Below, one piece after another: positions 6,428 through 15,623 of a stretch of 64,000 bases of DNA (its first letter is position 1; every line of letters begins with the position of its first letter). The notes below the pieces were generated by a model. That model saw only the letters and a list, made by a program, of their open reading frames with translations, ran no database searches and was not told the DNA's origin. Origin of the DNA: DAOTXS01 sp034435055. Lineage in GTDB: Bacteria; Chloroflexota; Anaerolineae; UBA4142. A program made the position numbers and the translations under genes. Where the stretch lies: contig DAOTXS010000060.1 in assembly GCA_034435055.1 (NCBI GenBank), forward strand, positions 1 through 64,000. The letters are read 5' to 3'.

Positions 6428-9094
6428 ATGAAAACTTTAATCGACCTTTGGCACACCAAACGCGACGCGCTCCTCGCCGCACTGCTGTTCGTCGGCGCGC
6501 TCGCGTTGTACTGGCGCACGCTTGCGCCATCCGTCGTTTTTATCTTCGATGACACACTCGAAATGCAGTACGTCGTTCCGCGCCTCGGCATTCTGCATCC
6601 CACCGGTTATCCACTGTACGCGTTGCTCGGCAAACTGTTTACGCTGCTTGTCCCGCTCAATGATGTCGCCTTTCGATTGAATCTCTTCTCCGCGTTTTGC
6701 GCCGCGCTTGCCGTTGTGTTCGTTTATCTCGTCGCGCGCCAACTCACCCAGCATCGCCTTGCCGCGCTGATTGCCGCGCTCACGTTTGCAGTCGGCGATG
6801 TGTTCTGGGCGCAAGCCGTTGCCGCCGAAGTGTATGCATTTCAAATGCTCCTCGCCGCATGCTTGTTGTATCTCACTTTACACTACGGATCACGCATCAC
6901 GCATCACGCATTTTTTGCACTTGCGTTTTCGATGGGTCTCGCACTCACTCATCACCGCCTCATCGTTCTACTTTTCCCAGCCATTGCCATTTACCTTTTA
7001 CTCATTAACCGCAATCTCCTGCGCGATTTCAAAACACTCGCCCGCGCCGCCCTTGCTTTCCTTTTGCCTTTGAGTTTGTATCTTTATCTGCCTTTGCGCG
7101 CGTCCGTTGGTTCCGCCGATGGCACGTACGACAATACGCTGACGGGTTTCTTGGCGTGGGTGTTGGCGTCGCAATACACCGCGTTCCTCACCGAAAATCC
7201 ATTGCACGTAACGCGCGAGGCAACGTACTATTTGGCGTTGTTTCAGAATCAACTCACCCTCGCCGGTCTTGCACTCGCGCTAATTGGCGTGGTAGCGTTG
7301 TTACGCAAACCGCGCGAATGGATGTTGCTCAGCATCGCGCTTGCTACCACTGCCGGCTTTGCATTCAGCTATCGCACCGCCGATGTACAAGTCCATTTCC
7401 TAACGTCTTTTCTCTTGCTTGCACTCTTCCTCGCCGCGGGAATTGAGGCGTTATCGCAATTAATCACGCATCACGCATCACGCATCACGGCATCGCTCTT
7501 TCTTTTTCTCATTCCTCTCAATTTGTTGTTCACGAATTATTCACCGAACGATCTCTCGCAAAAATGGGATGTGCACGATTACGGCATCGACATTCTTGCG
7601 CAATCACTCGAACCGAACGCGACGATCATCGGCATCACCGGCGAGATGACGCTGATTCGCTACTTGCAAGAGAACGCCTCGTTGCGTCCCGATGTGCAGA
7701 CGATTGCCGCCGATAAAGAAGCGCCACGCCTGCAAGCCATCGACGATGCACTGAAGCAGAATCGCGCAGTGTATCTCACGCGACCGTTGAAAGGTGCGCC
7801 GGAAAAATATTCGCTCGCGTCGGTTGGTCCGATTATTCGCGTCAATCCCAAACGAATTTCCGCCGCCAACCAACTCGACGCCGATTTTGGCGCGGCGAAA
7901 TTGATCGGCTTTGATGCGCAAATGCTGAATCAGCGTATCGAAAATGGCAAGGTTTTTCGCGTGACGCTGTACTGGCGCGTCGAAGCAAAAATCGAGAACG
8001 ACGCGCTCGTCTCAGTCAAAATTTTGCGGAGCGATCAACGGGTCTTTGGACAAAGCGATCATCGCCCGGTGCGCGATGCGTATCCAACAACGACGTGGCG
8101 TCCCGGCGAAATCATCGCCGACACGTACGATGTGCCGATTCATCTCGGCGTAACGCCGGGTGAGTACACCATCAACGTGACGATGTACGACGCGCAATCA
8201 AATGCGGTCATCGGTCGGCGCGATTTACCCAAAATCAAACTCGATGCCGATCTCACCGCGCCGCGTCGCGAGGCGTGGCACATCGCGCGCACAACCAACG
8301 CCGATTTTGGTGTGCTTTCGCTCGCCGGGTATTCGCTCAACCTCGACGCGCCGATTCGCCCGGGCGACGCGTTGCCGCTGACGTTGGTGTGGCGCGCGGG
8401 CTGGCAAAAATTGCCAGACGATTTGCTCACGCGCATCTGGCTCGAAGATGCACAAGGCAAACAAGTAACCAGCCGCGACAGTGTGCTGAGCGTTGGCTAT
8501 CCGCCGTTCGAGTGGCAACCGAATATGTTCGTCCGCGATTTTCCCATCGTGCGTTTGCCAGCCAATCTCGTCGATGGTCGTTACGCGGTTAAACTTGCCA
8601 TCGCGCAACAGAATGAATTGCGCGGCTCAACGCTATTGCCCTTTGTGCCAACGATTGTCGAGGTAGGAAACATCGAAATAAAAAATCGCGCGCGGCTGAT
8701 GACAAGTCCCGTCATTTCCCGCGCGCTCGAATCGGCGTTCGACAAGAAAATCAAATTGCTCGGTTACGATTGGAAAAATGAATCAGCGCAACTCACGCTG
8801 TACTGGCGCGCGCTTGCGCTGATGGATACCCCGTACACCATTTTCGTCCATTTGATCGACGCTCAGAATCGCGTCGTCGCTTACGGCGATGCTGAACCCG
8901 GCAACGGCACATTGCCCACGACCGGTTGGATCGCGGACGAGTACATCATCGATCCGCACACGTTATCGTTGAACAACGTTCCCGCCGGCACATATACAAT
9001 TGCCATCGGCGTGTACGATCCGGCGACTGGCGCACGCTTGAAAACCGGCGATGGACAAGAACGCGTGCTCATCGAGAATGTGAATGTGCGCTAG
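6428..9094 (+). CDS. Large membrane protein with DUF2723-type glycosyltransferase region
   Basis: 888 residues. The first half has about 10-12 membrane helices with the DUF2723 pattern: an early FIFDDTLEMQYVVPRLGI loop with paired acidic residues, then HPTGYPLYALLGKLF. DUF2723 proteins belong to the GT-C superfamily and probably use lipid-linked sugar donors. The second half (about 490-888) is extracytoplasmic and beta-rich, with repeated blocks such as VTLYWRVEAK and LTLYWRALA, so it may hold two or three beta-sandwich modules. Two tracts of the 7-base unit ATCACGC (about 6888-6912 and 7460-7488) are embedded in frame. A -10-like TATCAT at 6413-6418 lies 9 nt before the ATG. Confidence 0.72.
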   Translation: MKTLIDLWHTKRDALLAALLFVGALALYWRTLAPSVVFIFDDTLEMQYVVPRLGILHPTGYPLYALLGKLFTLLVPLNDVAFRLNLFSAFCAALAVVFVYLVARQLTQHRLAALIAALTFAVGDVFWAQAVAAEVYAFQMLLAACLLYLTLHYGSRITHHAFFALAFSMGLALTHHRLIVLLFPAIAIYLLLINRNLLRDFKTLARAALAFLLPLSLYLYLPLRASVGSADGTYDNTLTGFLAWVLASQYTAFLTENPLHVTREATYYLALFQNQLTLAGLALALIGVVALLRKPREWMLLSIALATTAGFAFSYRTADVQVHFLTSFLLLALFLAAGIEALSQLITHHASRITASLFLFLIPLNLLFTNYSPNDLSQKWDVHDYGIDILAQSLEPNATIIGITGEMTLIRYLQENASLRPDVQTIAADKEAPRLQAIDDALKQNRAVYLTRPLKGAPEKYSLASVGPIIRVNPKRISAANQLDADFGAAKLIGFDAQMLNQRIENGKVFRVTLYWRVEAKIENDALVSVKILRSDQRVFGQSDHRPVRDAYPTTTWRPGEIIADTYDVPIHLGVTPGEYTINVTMYDAQSNAVIGRRDLPKIKLDADLTAPRREAWHIARTTNADFGVLSLAGYSLNLDAPIRPGDALPLTLVWRAGWQKLPDDLLTRIWLEDAQGKQVTSRDSVLSVGYPPFEWQPNMFVRDFPIVRLPANLVDGRYAVKLAIAQQNELRGSTLLPFVPTIVEVGNIEIKNRARLMTSPVISRALESAFDKKIKLLGYDWKNESAQLTLYWRALALMDTPYTIFVHLIDAQNRVVAYGDAEPGNGTLPTTGWIADEYIIDPHTLSLNNVPAGTYTIAIGVYDPATGARLKTGDGQERVLIENVNVR
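6888..6912 (+). repeat. In-frame tandem repeat of ATCACGC inside the DUF2723 gene
   Basis: Three to four copies of a 7-base unit encoding SRITHHA-like residues; a second tract of the same unit lies at 7460-7488 in the same gene. Unit length 7 means each triplet of copies adds seven residues without shifting frame. Confidence 0.7.
7460..7488 (+). repeat. Second in-frame ATCACGC tandem tract
   Basis: Four near-perfect copies of the same heptamer as at 6888, encoding ITHHASRIT between two membrane helices. Confidence 0.7.
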
Positions 9095-9462
9095 TCGATT
9101 TTACGTTTGCGTCTAGCCTTCGGCACGCCAAACGTGCGCGCCGCCGGCACAACGAACATCACCCCGGTGTGCGGTTGCATAAAATCACCGACAATTTTTT
9201 GCGTCGCCGCAATCACCTGCTCTAACACCGCGTCATCTTCTAGCACCGTGAACAACGTCCGGTTGTGCGATTCCTCTCCCTCCAACAGCGAACGCAAAGA
9301 CGGTATCAATGGCACATCGTCCCGGCTAGTATGATCGAGAAACTTGCGCCTGCCGACACTTTCAAACACCGTGACGCCCGGCACGCCGGCCTCTTCCCAT
9401 GCTTGCATAATCTCTGGAAATTTTTCAACCTGATCCAGAACGAGCACTAACAGATTCGCCAT
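9091..9462 (-). CDS. PII-like small protein coupled to the antiporter gene
   Basis: 123 residues. The pattern (MANLLVLVLDQVEKFPEIMQAWEEAGVPGVTVFESVG, then FTVLEDDAVLEQVIAATQ and TGVMFVVPAARTFGV) follows the beta-alpha-beta repeat of PII nitrogen-regulatory-like proteins, ending in a basic tail KARRKRKID. PII-fold proteins bind nucleotides and control transporters; here the start lies 38 bp inside the 3' end of the antiporter gene, so translation is likely coupled and control of that transporter is a reasonable inference. The T-loop sequence is not the canonical GlnB one. Its stop overlaps the end of the convergent DUF2723 gene by four bases. Confidence 0.62.
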   Translation of the reverse strand: MANLLVLVLDQVEKFPEIMQAWEEAGVPGVTVFESVGRRKFLDHTSRDDVPLIPSLRSLLEGEESHNRTLFTVLEDDAVLEQVIAATQKIVGDFMQPHTGVMFVVPAARTFGVPKARRKRKID

Positions 9463-10651
9463 CGTTCAGCTCCTTGCGCGGAAAAACTCGCCGCAATAAA
9501 AGCGGCGTGATGAGAGTGGTTGCTAGCACCATCACCACCATCGTCGAATATACCGCTTGCGAAATGAACCCGTTACTGAGTTCGACTGCCGCAACGATCA
9601 AGCCCACCTCGCCGCGTGAAATCATGCCGACGCCGACACGCAACGCTTCGCGCGAATTAAAGCCGCCCAGTCGCGCGCCGACACCGCACCCGATCACCTT
9701 CCCGGCAATCGCCACGAGAATGATTGCCAGCGCAAACCAGACATCTCCACTATCGAGCGTGCGCGCATTCGCCTTGAGTCCAATGCCAATCAAAAACATC
9801 GGCACGAAGAAAGCGTAGGTCAGTGTGTGCATACCATCTTCGATGGTGCGCCGCACCGATGTGCGCGCAAAAAATACACCGGCAAGAAATGCGCCGGTGA
9901 TCGCGGCAACTTGCCCCAGCACTTCCGCCGACCACGCGTACACTAACGTCATCACGACAACAAACGCCACCACGCCCTCGCTGACTGGCAATTCCTCGAC
10001 CCACGCGGTGAGGCGCGGGATCAATTTAACGCCGGCAATCACGGCAAGCACAACGAAGATGCCCATTCGCAAAACGATCATGCCGATATTGGCATCTGCG
10101 CCAGCGGCGCCCGCCAGCGCAAGCGCAATGGAGAGCATCAAGATAACCAGCACATCGTCGACAACGGCGGCTCCTAGTAACGCGATTCCTTCTTTGCTCC
10201 GCAGAAATCCCAGTTCGAGCAAAGTTTGCGCGGAGATGCTCACGCTCGTCGCCGTGAGAATCAGTCCGATGAATAAACTGCTTTGCAGCGGATACCCAAA
10301 CGCCAGTGCCGCCAGTCCGCCCAGCGCAAGCGGCACCACCACCCCCAGGATACCCACCAATGTTGCCACGCGCCCGGATTTTAACATTTGCTCAAGATCG
10401 ACTTCGAGTCCCGCCATAAACATCAAAAAGATGACGCCCAACTCGCCGAGTTCTAAAACGATTTCGCCGGCGTGACCGCTGGCAAAGATTGGCAGACCAA
10501 GCAAATTCAAAAAGGTCGGACCTAAAAACAAGCCCATCAACAATTCACCCAGCACCGCTGGCTGACCCAGCCGCGCGCTAAGCAAACCACCAACTTTGGC
10601 GGCAGAGATGATGATACCTAAAAGCAAAAGGAGTTGAAGTGTGGGGGTCAT
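9425..10651 (-). CDS. Na+/H+ or K+/H+ antiporter, CPA2 family
   Basis: 408 residues with about 12 membrane helices. Typical CPA2 motifs are present: the early GQPAVLGELLMGLFLGP loop, ELGVIFLMFMAGLEVD, TATSVSISAQTLLELG, and the ion-binding AAVVDDVLVILML with paired aspartates. It exchanges protons for sodium or potassium across the membrane. The ATG at 10651 is chosen because the first helix starts there; the open frame further upstream runs antisense over tatA. No C-terminal TrkA-N or TrkA-C domain follows, but a PII-like gene overlaps its 3' end and may supply the regulatory module. Confidence 0.9.
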   Translation of the reverse strand: MTPTLQLLLLLGIIISAAKVGGLLSARLGQPAVLGELLMGLFLGPTFLNLLGLPIFASGHAGEIVLELGELGVIFLMFMAGLEVDLEQMLKSGRVATLVGILGVVVPLALGGLAALAFGYPLQSSLFIGLILTATSVSISAQTLLELGFLRSKEGIALLGAAVVDDVLVILMLSIALALAGAAGADANIGMIVLRMGIFVVLAVIAGVKLIPRLTAWVEELPVSEGVVAFVVVMTLVYAWSAEVLGQVAAITGAFLAGVFFARTSVRRTIEDGMHTLTYAFFVPMFLIGIGLKANARTLDSGDVWFALAIILVAIAGKVIGCGVGARLGGFNSREALRVGVGMISRGEVGLIVAAVELSNGFISQAVYSTMVVMVLATTLITPLLLRRVFPRKELNDGESVSARSGSG

Positions 10652-10764
10652 CGGTTGGATTATATTTGAATTTGCGCTTTTGACAATTTTCTTGACGCAT
10701 CTCGCGTAATGCGATAGAATGAAATCGACGGCAATTAAATTTTGTGCCGGCTCTGGAGGAAAAA

Positions 10765-10926
10765 ATGTTTCGACCAGAACCACTCGATTTGTTACTTATC
10801 GCGATTGTTGCGATGTTGATCTTTGGCGCAAACCGCCTGCCCGAAATTGCGCGCGGCATCGGCGGCGCGTTGCGCGAATTCAGGCGCGGGCTTGCCGAAA
10901 AAGACGAAGAAAAACCAAAGAGCTGA
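10765..10926 (+). CDS. tatA: TatA/E-family Sec-independent translocase subunit
   Basis: 53 residues, preceded by GGAGGA eight bases before the ATG. One N-terminal membrane helix (LDLLLIAIVAMLIFG), the hallmark FG-x2-RLPEIARGIG hinge and amphipathic helix, then a short charged tail. TatA oligomers form the pore that moves folded proteins, such as cofactor-containing enzymes, across the membrane. TatC is not in the window. Divergent from the antiporter. Confidence 0.92.
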   Translation: MFRPEPLDLLLIAIVAMLIFGANRLPEIARGIGGALREFRRGLAEKDEEKPKS

Positions 10927-11198
10927 TGCATTTTGCCTGGTTAATCCTGATCAGCGTTGGTTTGGCGGCGCGCAACACACCGCCTGCTACACCAATGCCT
11001 TCCCCACAATCAATACCAATTGCAACCGTTCAATTTTCCACTCGACGAAAATCACTATCCCCGCCGTGGGGCACGCTCGGCGCGTTCGATATCTCGGCTA
11101 GAGGTTTGCCCAGCGATAAAGTTACCGGAATGGGCTTGCCACCTAAAAATAAACTGGTGGTTTTCCTGCTAACTTTTCAGAAAACCAGAGCACGCTAA
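10926..11198 (+). CDS. Hypothetical short protein, possibly decayed
   Basis: A 90-codon frame begins with ATG overlapping the tatA stop (TGATG). It starts with a hydrophobic stretch (MHFAWLILISVGLA) like a signal peptide, then a Pro/Thr/Ser-rich segment (ARNTPPATPMPSPQS). The rest has low similarity to any family I recognise and ends in a basic tail. Another frame across the same DNA is also open, and codon use is less GC-rich at third positions than in neighbours, so this may be a short lipoprotein-like gene or a degraded remnant. Confidence 0.3.
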   Translation: MHFAWLILISVGLAARNTPPATPMPSPQSIPIATVQFSTRRKSLSPPWGTLGAFDISARGLPSDKVTGMGLPPKNKLVVFLLTFQKTRAR

Positions 11199-11206
11199 CA
11201 CAAGCG

Positions 11207-12415
11207 ATGAGCAAACCAAGAATTGCACTTTTGCATTACGCCGCCCCCCCGACCATTGGTGGCGTAGAATCTACCATCGCCGCGCACGCGCGATTGTTTG
11301 CAGCACATCGATACCCCGTCAAAATCATCGCCGGTCGCGGTGAACCTTTTGACGCCAACATTCCGGTTGAAATCATTCGTGATCTCGATTCGCAATCGGA
11401 TCAAGTTTTGACTGTTCATGCAGAATTGACACGCGGAATTGTCAGCGAACGATTTCATGTACTCGTGCGCGATTTAAACGAGGCACTGGCAAATTCACTT
11501 GCCGATTACGATGTACTTATCGCCCACAATACGCTTTCGCTCCACAAGAATCTAGCGTTGACTGCCGCACTCCAGCAGCTTGATCGAATCCAAGTCATCG
11601 CTTGGTGCCACGATTTTGCATGGACTGATCCACAGTACGCTGATGACATACACCCTGGCTTTCCATGGAATTTGCTCAAACAACCATGGACAGGCATCCA
11701 ATATGTTGTGGTATCCGAAGCACGAAAGAAAGAACTGGAAGATTTGTGGATGACAACTGGGAACATCTCGGTCATACCTCCTGGAATTGATCTGTGCGAG
11801 TTTTTGGGAGCGACCGCAACAACCAGAAACTTGGTTTCAGCATTAGGACTAGCTGACGCAGAACCATTGCTTTTGCTACCCGCGCGCTTGACGCGCCGCA
11901 AGAAAATTGAACGCGCAATCGAAATCATTGCGGCGATGCGCCGGCAAGCCACCAATGCCAAACTTGTTGTCACCGGACCGCCAGGCCCACACAACCCTGC
12001 CAATCTCGAATACCTGACACAATTACGCACGTTGAGAAATCAGCTTGGAACCAACAATGCCGTGCTGTTCTTGTACGAGCATGTCGTCGTGGACGATCTA
12101 ACTCGACGGGATTTATTTTTATTGGCCGATGCTTTACTTTTCCCTAGTGAACGCGAAGGATTCGGCATCCCTTTACTTGAAGCCGGCTTGGCGCGGCTCC
12201 CCATTTTTTGTAGCGACTTGACACCCTTTCACGAATCAGCGAGCAAGTATGCTCACTACTTTTCTGATTCTGCATCGGCTGAAGCAATTGCAACACTGAT
12301 CCATGATGTTTTGAAGCGCGACAGCGCCTATCAACTCAAACGACACATTCTTCACCAGTACGCTTGGCAGAGGATATTTAGCGAACAGATTGAGCCATTG
12401 GTGCAAGGAGATTGA
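11207..12415 (+). CDS. Family GT4 glycosyltransferase, candidate mannosylglucosylglycerate synthase type
   Basis: 402 residues with a GT-B fold. Seen: the N-terminal glycine motif APPTIGGVEST, a hydrophobic core VIPPGID before the C-terminal domain, basic residues in LPARLTRRKKIERAIEI, and the E-x7-E motif SEREGFGIPLLEAG near residue 325 that binds the sugar nucleotide. It lies 3 bp upstream of the GpgS-type gene, so the two are cotranscribed. In Petrotoga a GT4 enzyme adds mannose to glucosyl-3-phosphoglycerate or glucosylglycerate; by that precedent this could make mannosylglucosylglycerate, a compatible solute. Donor and acceptor are inference. Confidence 0.75.
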   Translation: MSKPRIALLHYAAPPTIGGVESTIAAHARLFAAHRYPVKIIAGRGEPFDANIPVEIIRDLDSQSDQVLTVHAELTRGIVSERFHVLVRDLNEALANSLADYDVLIAHNTLSLHKNLALTAALQQLDRIQVIAWCHDFAWTDPQYADDIHPGFPWNLLKQPWTGIQYVVVSEARKKELEDLWMTTGNISVIPPGIDLCEFLGATATTRNLVSALGLADAEPLLLLPARLTRRKKIERAIEIIAAMRRQATNAKLVVTGPPGPHNPANLEYLTQLRTLRNQLGTNNAVLFLYEHVVVDDLTRRDLFLLADALLFPSEREGFGIPLLEAGLARLPIFCSDLTPFHESASKYAHYFSDSASAEAIATLIHDVLKRDSAYQLKRHILHQYAWQRIFSEQIEPLVQGD

Positions 12416-12418
12416 ACT

Positions 12419-14215
12419 ATGCTTGAACAGAAACATCCTCTTTTCATTGTTGGTGAAGCAAGCGACGAGATAGCACCGCTCGTACCATTTGCACGACACA
12501 TTGCCAACACAATGGGCAATGAAATTTTAGCTGTGGGACTAGTTTCGGTTCCCCACAATACCTCGCTCAGCACAGGTACGTTGCCCGCGCGCCACCTGCG
12601 GCAAGAACTCCACTCGTGTGTTCATCGGGTCGGCGCGCGAGAAACAATTTGTGTTGGACACAATGTCTGGGATGAATTGAAGCGTGTGATCCAAAAAGCC
12701 GGATGCTCACTGGTGCTTCTAAACAGTAACAATCTTCCACCGGCGGAGCATATTCGGCATCTTCCCTGCGACCTGGTATTTATCAAACCCTCCCTGCCGA
12801 AGAAAATTCGCCGGATTCTTCTGCCGATCCGTGGCGGTCCTTACGCCGCCTTGGCTTTGCGCCTTGCGCTCGGCTTCGCGGAGGCATTCGATGCTGAAAT
12901 AACTGTTTTGCGTGCGATTGCTCCCGGACTTAGAATTGGCAAATCGTATCAAGAACTTGTCTCACATCTCAACCAACTGGAACGAGTAACCCGCTGGATC
13001 GAAACCCAAGAGGATGCCGCCCAAGCAATCATTGCTCAATCTGCCAAGCATCAATTGATTGTCATGGGTTCAATCGCGACGCCACGTCTGGATGATCCGG
13101 TTATCGGCCCAACCGCCGCCCGCATCCTCGATCAAGCCAGAATTCCAACCATTGTTGTCAAGGCCGCAACACTTTGGCAGCAATCGAAAACAAGACCCGT
13201 AGAAGGCGAACCGGTGGACTATACAATTTCCGTTGTCGTAGACAAATGGTTTGCCGAAAATACTTTTCATGCTCACGAATTCAAGGACATCCAACAATTA
13301 GTTGAACTCAAAGAAAAACAAAGACTGACGATCAGTTTAGGATTACCTGCCCTCAACGAAGAAAAAACCATCGGCAAAATCATTCGCACAATGCGGCGAA
13401 TGTTCATGGAACGCTATCCTTTGCTTGATGAGATTGTCGTTATTGATTCCAACTCGAGTGATCGCACGGTTGAAATTGCCCAGCAAGCGGGAGTGCCAGT
13501 TGTCAAGCACTCCGAGATATTAGCTCAGTACGAAGTGTGGGCAGGCAAAGGCGAAGCGCTTTGGAATAGTCTCTATATTTTGCGTGGTGATTTGGTCGCC
13601 TGGATCGACACTGATATTGTCAATATCCATCCGCGGTTTGTATACGGTATCTTGGGTCCTCTCATCCGCGAACCCAAACTGATGTACGTCAAAGGGTTCT
13701 ACCAACGACCGTTAAAAGTTGGCAAAAAATTCGAGGCGCGCGGCGGCGGACGAGTTACTGAACTCAGCGCTCGGCCCTTGCTCAATCTCTTTTATCCAGA
13801 GTTGTCCGGTTTTATTCAGCCCCTATCAGGAGAATATGCTGGGCGACGAGTTGCGTTAGAGCAAGTTCCTTTCGTTGCGGGCTATGGCGTTGAAATTGGT
13901 TTGCTGATTGATATTTGGAATCGTTTTGGGCTAGCGGCGATGGGGCAGGTCGATTTGGAAGAACGCATTCATCGCAATCAATCGCTAGCCGCGTTGAGCA
14001 AAATGTCGTTTGAGATCATCCAGGTGGTGCTCAAACGTATTGGCGCAGAGCGTGGCGTTGACTTGATCGATGATCTGAACAAAAGCATCAAGTTGATTCG
14101 TCATACCGAGGACACTTTTCAACTTGAGGTTGCAGATATCCGTATCCGCGAACGACCACCGATGATCACTATTCCAGAGTACCGTGAACGCCATGGCATT
14201 CGTGCTTTTCCGTAA
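12419..14215 (+). CDS. gpgS: Usp-domain fusion to glucosyl-3-phosphoglycerate synthase
   Basis: 598 residues. Residues 1-255 form two universal-stress-protein-like modules; the second is better preserved (RRILLPIRGGPYAALALRLA at about 131, VMGSIATPRLDDPVIGPTA near 218-236). Residues about 295-560 match GpgS, a GT2/GT81-type enzyme that joins glucose from NDP-glucose to 3-phosphoglycerate: PALNEEKTIGKI, VIDSNSSDRT, GKGEALWNSL, the metal motif in AWIDTDIVN, GGGRVTELSARPLL, LSGEYAGRR and GYGVEIGLLIDIWNR. The usual GpgS is about 320-400 residues without Usp. The stress-sensing modules suggest regulation of solute synthesis by nucleotide or energy state. The phosphatase GpgP is not visible here. 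Confidence 0.87.
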   Translation: MLEQKHPLFIVGEASDEIAPLVPFARHIANTMGNEILAVGLVSVPHNTSLSTGTLPARHLRQELHSCVHRVGARETICVGHNVWDELKRVIQKAGCSLVLLNSNNLPPAEHIRHLPCDLVFIKPSLPKKIRRILLPIRGGPYAALALRLALGFAEAFDAEITVLRAIAPGLRIGKSYQELVSHLNQLERVTRWIETQEDAAQAIIAQSAKHQLIVMGSIATPRLDDPVIGPTAARILDQARIPTIVVKAATLWQQSKTRPVEGEPVDYTISVVVDKWFAENTFHAHEFKDIQQLVELKEKQRLTISLGLPALNEEKTIGKIIRTMRRMFMERYPLLDEIVVIDSNSSDRTVEIAQQAGVPVVKHSEILAQYEVWAGKGEALWNSLYILRGDLVAWIDTDIVNIHPRFVYGILGPLIREPKLMYVKGFYQRPLKVGKKFEARGGGRVTELSARPLLNLFYPELSGFIQPLSGEYAGRRVALEQVPFVAGYGVEIGLLIDIWNRFGLAAMGQVDLEERIHRNQSLAALSKMSFEIIQVVLKRIGAERGVDLIDDLNKSIKLIRHTEDTFQLEVADIRIRERPPMITIPEYRERHGIRAFP

Positions 14216-14265
14216 CGCTATGGCATTGTAGGGTATGTAGATTTGTATTTATAATTGGCTCAGAT

Positions 14266-14271
14266 TATAAT
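14266..14271 (+). promoter_or_regulatory. -10 element of yvcK, probably leaderless
   Basis: Consensus TATAAT ends 7 nt before ATG 14279, the same spacing as at tupA. This also argues for 14279 as the start codon, because the earlier in-frame TTG 14255 and ATG 14270 would fall upstream of the transcription start. Confidence 0.55.
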
Positions 14272-14278
14272 GCGCACG

Positions 14279-15568
14279 ATGAAATTTTTTTCGCGCTTCT
14301 TCAATCGTTCAACCTGGAAATGGCTTTACATTGGCATCGGCATCAAACGCTGGCTCGTTTTGCTTTTCGTGGGCATCACAATCATCGGCTTGGGCTTTGC
14401 ATACATCCTCATCGATATTTACCGCGAAGCGCGAATGCCGGAGATTTTTTACTATCTCACGCTCCAATTCCTCGACCGGGCGGTGCGTGGGATTATCTTT
14501 GGCATCACCGGTATCGCGATGATCGCGATTGCGCTGTCCAAGTTGAGCGCCTCGCTGCTCGCCCCGTTCACTTCGCGGAACACCGACCTTGCCGAATCAT
14601 TGTATCGCAAACGCGCGCGGCAACGCGGACCCAAAATCGTGGCGATTGGCGGCGGCACCGGTTTATCGACGTTGTTGCGCGGACTGAAAGAACAAAGCGA
14701 TAACATCACCGCGATTGTTACCGTCGCCGATGACGGCGGCAGTTCCGGCAAATTACGCCGCGAACTCGGTGTGCTGCCGCCCGGCGATTTTCGCCAGTGC
14801 ATCGCCGCGCTCGCCGATTCCGAACCGCTAATGTCGTCGTTGTTGCAATATCGCTTTGGCGAAGGTTCTGGCTTGGAAGGACACTCGTTTGGCAATTTGC
14901 TCATCGCCGCGATGGCGGGCATCACCGGCAATTTTGAACGCGCGCTTTTGGAATCGAGCCGGGTGTTGGCGGTGCGCGGAACGATTGTGCCATCGACATT
15001 GCACAACGTAACGCTGTGCGCCGAGACGCGCAACCCGGCATTGACGCGCGTCGCCGGCGAATCGGCGATCACGCATCGCGGCAAACCGATTGAGCGAGTT
15101 TATCTGGAACCGGAACATGCGCCGGCGTATCCCGGCGCGGTGCGCGCAATTCTGGAAGCCGACTTGATTATCGCGGGGCCCGGCAGTTTGTACACCAGCG
15201 TCCTGCCCAACCTCATTGTCGATGAAATCAAACGCGCGCTTGAAGTTACGACCGCGGCAAAAATTTATATCTGCAACGTCGCCACCCAACCCGGCGAGAC
15301 CGACGGCTTTACCGTCGAAGATCATTTCCAAGCACTGGAGCAACACATCGGCAAAGGAATTTTCTCAACGGTCATGGCGAACGATAATTTCAACGTCCGT
15401 TTTCCGGATCACACCGCCAGCCAAATGGTACATCTGCGCGAGGACAAAATGCCGGCTGTGGAAATCGTCTTGACGAACCTGGTGGATGAATTTCTGCCCT
15501 GGCGGCACGATCCTCAAAAATTAGCCAAGTCCATCATCAAGTGGTATAATTTGCAAAACAGGAAATAA
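14279..15568 (+). CDS. yvcK: YvcK/CofD-like UDP-sugar-binding protein with N-terminal membrane anchor
   Basis: 429 residues. The N-terminal 110 residues hold two membrane helices, then a CofD-like Rossmann domain: VAIGGGTGLSTLLRGLK, TVADDGGSSGKLRRELG, PPGDFRQCIAALA, GHSFGNLLIAAMA, and GPGSLYTSVLPNLIV. YvcK binds UDP-GlcNAc and links gluconeogenic growth to cell-wall synthesis in Bacillus. The membrane-anchored form is a variant seen in Chloroflexi and others. It is followed by gap and pgk, which fits a central-carbon role. Confidence 0.9.
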   Translation: MKFFSRFFNRSTWKWLYIGIGIKRWLVLLFVGITIIGLGFAYILIDIYREARMPEIFYYLTLQFLDRAVRGIIFGITGIAMIAIALSKLSASLLAPFTSRNTDLAESLYRKRARQRGPKIVAIGGGTGLSTLLRGLKEQSDNITAIVTVADDGGSSGKLRRELGVLPPGDFRQCIAALADSEPLMSSLLQYRFGEGSGLEGHSFGNLLIAAMAGITGNFERALLESSRVLAVRGTIVPSTLHNVTLCAETRNPALTRVAGESAITHRGKPIERVYLEPEHAPAYPGAVRAILEADLIIAGPGSLYTSVLPNLIVDEIKRALEVTTAAKIYICNVATQPGETDGFTVEDHFQALEQHIGKGIFSTVMANDNFNVRFPDHTASQMVHLREDKMPAVEIVLTNLVDEFLPWRHDPQKLAKSIIKWYNLQNRK

Positions 15569-15623
15569 ACCCAAGCGCGCCCAAGCAGGCGCGTTAATGG
15601 AAATATTCGCAAGGAGAAAAAAC

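Noticed and set aside
6888..7488. ATCACGC tracts as a CRISPR remnant
   Set aside because: Units are 7 bases, directly adjacent with no spacers, and lie in a coding gene.
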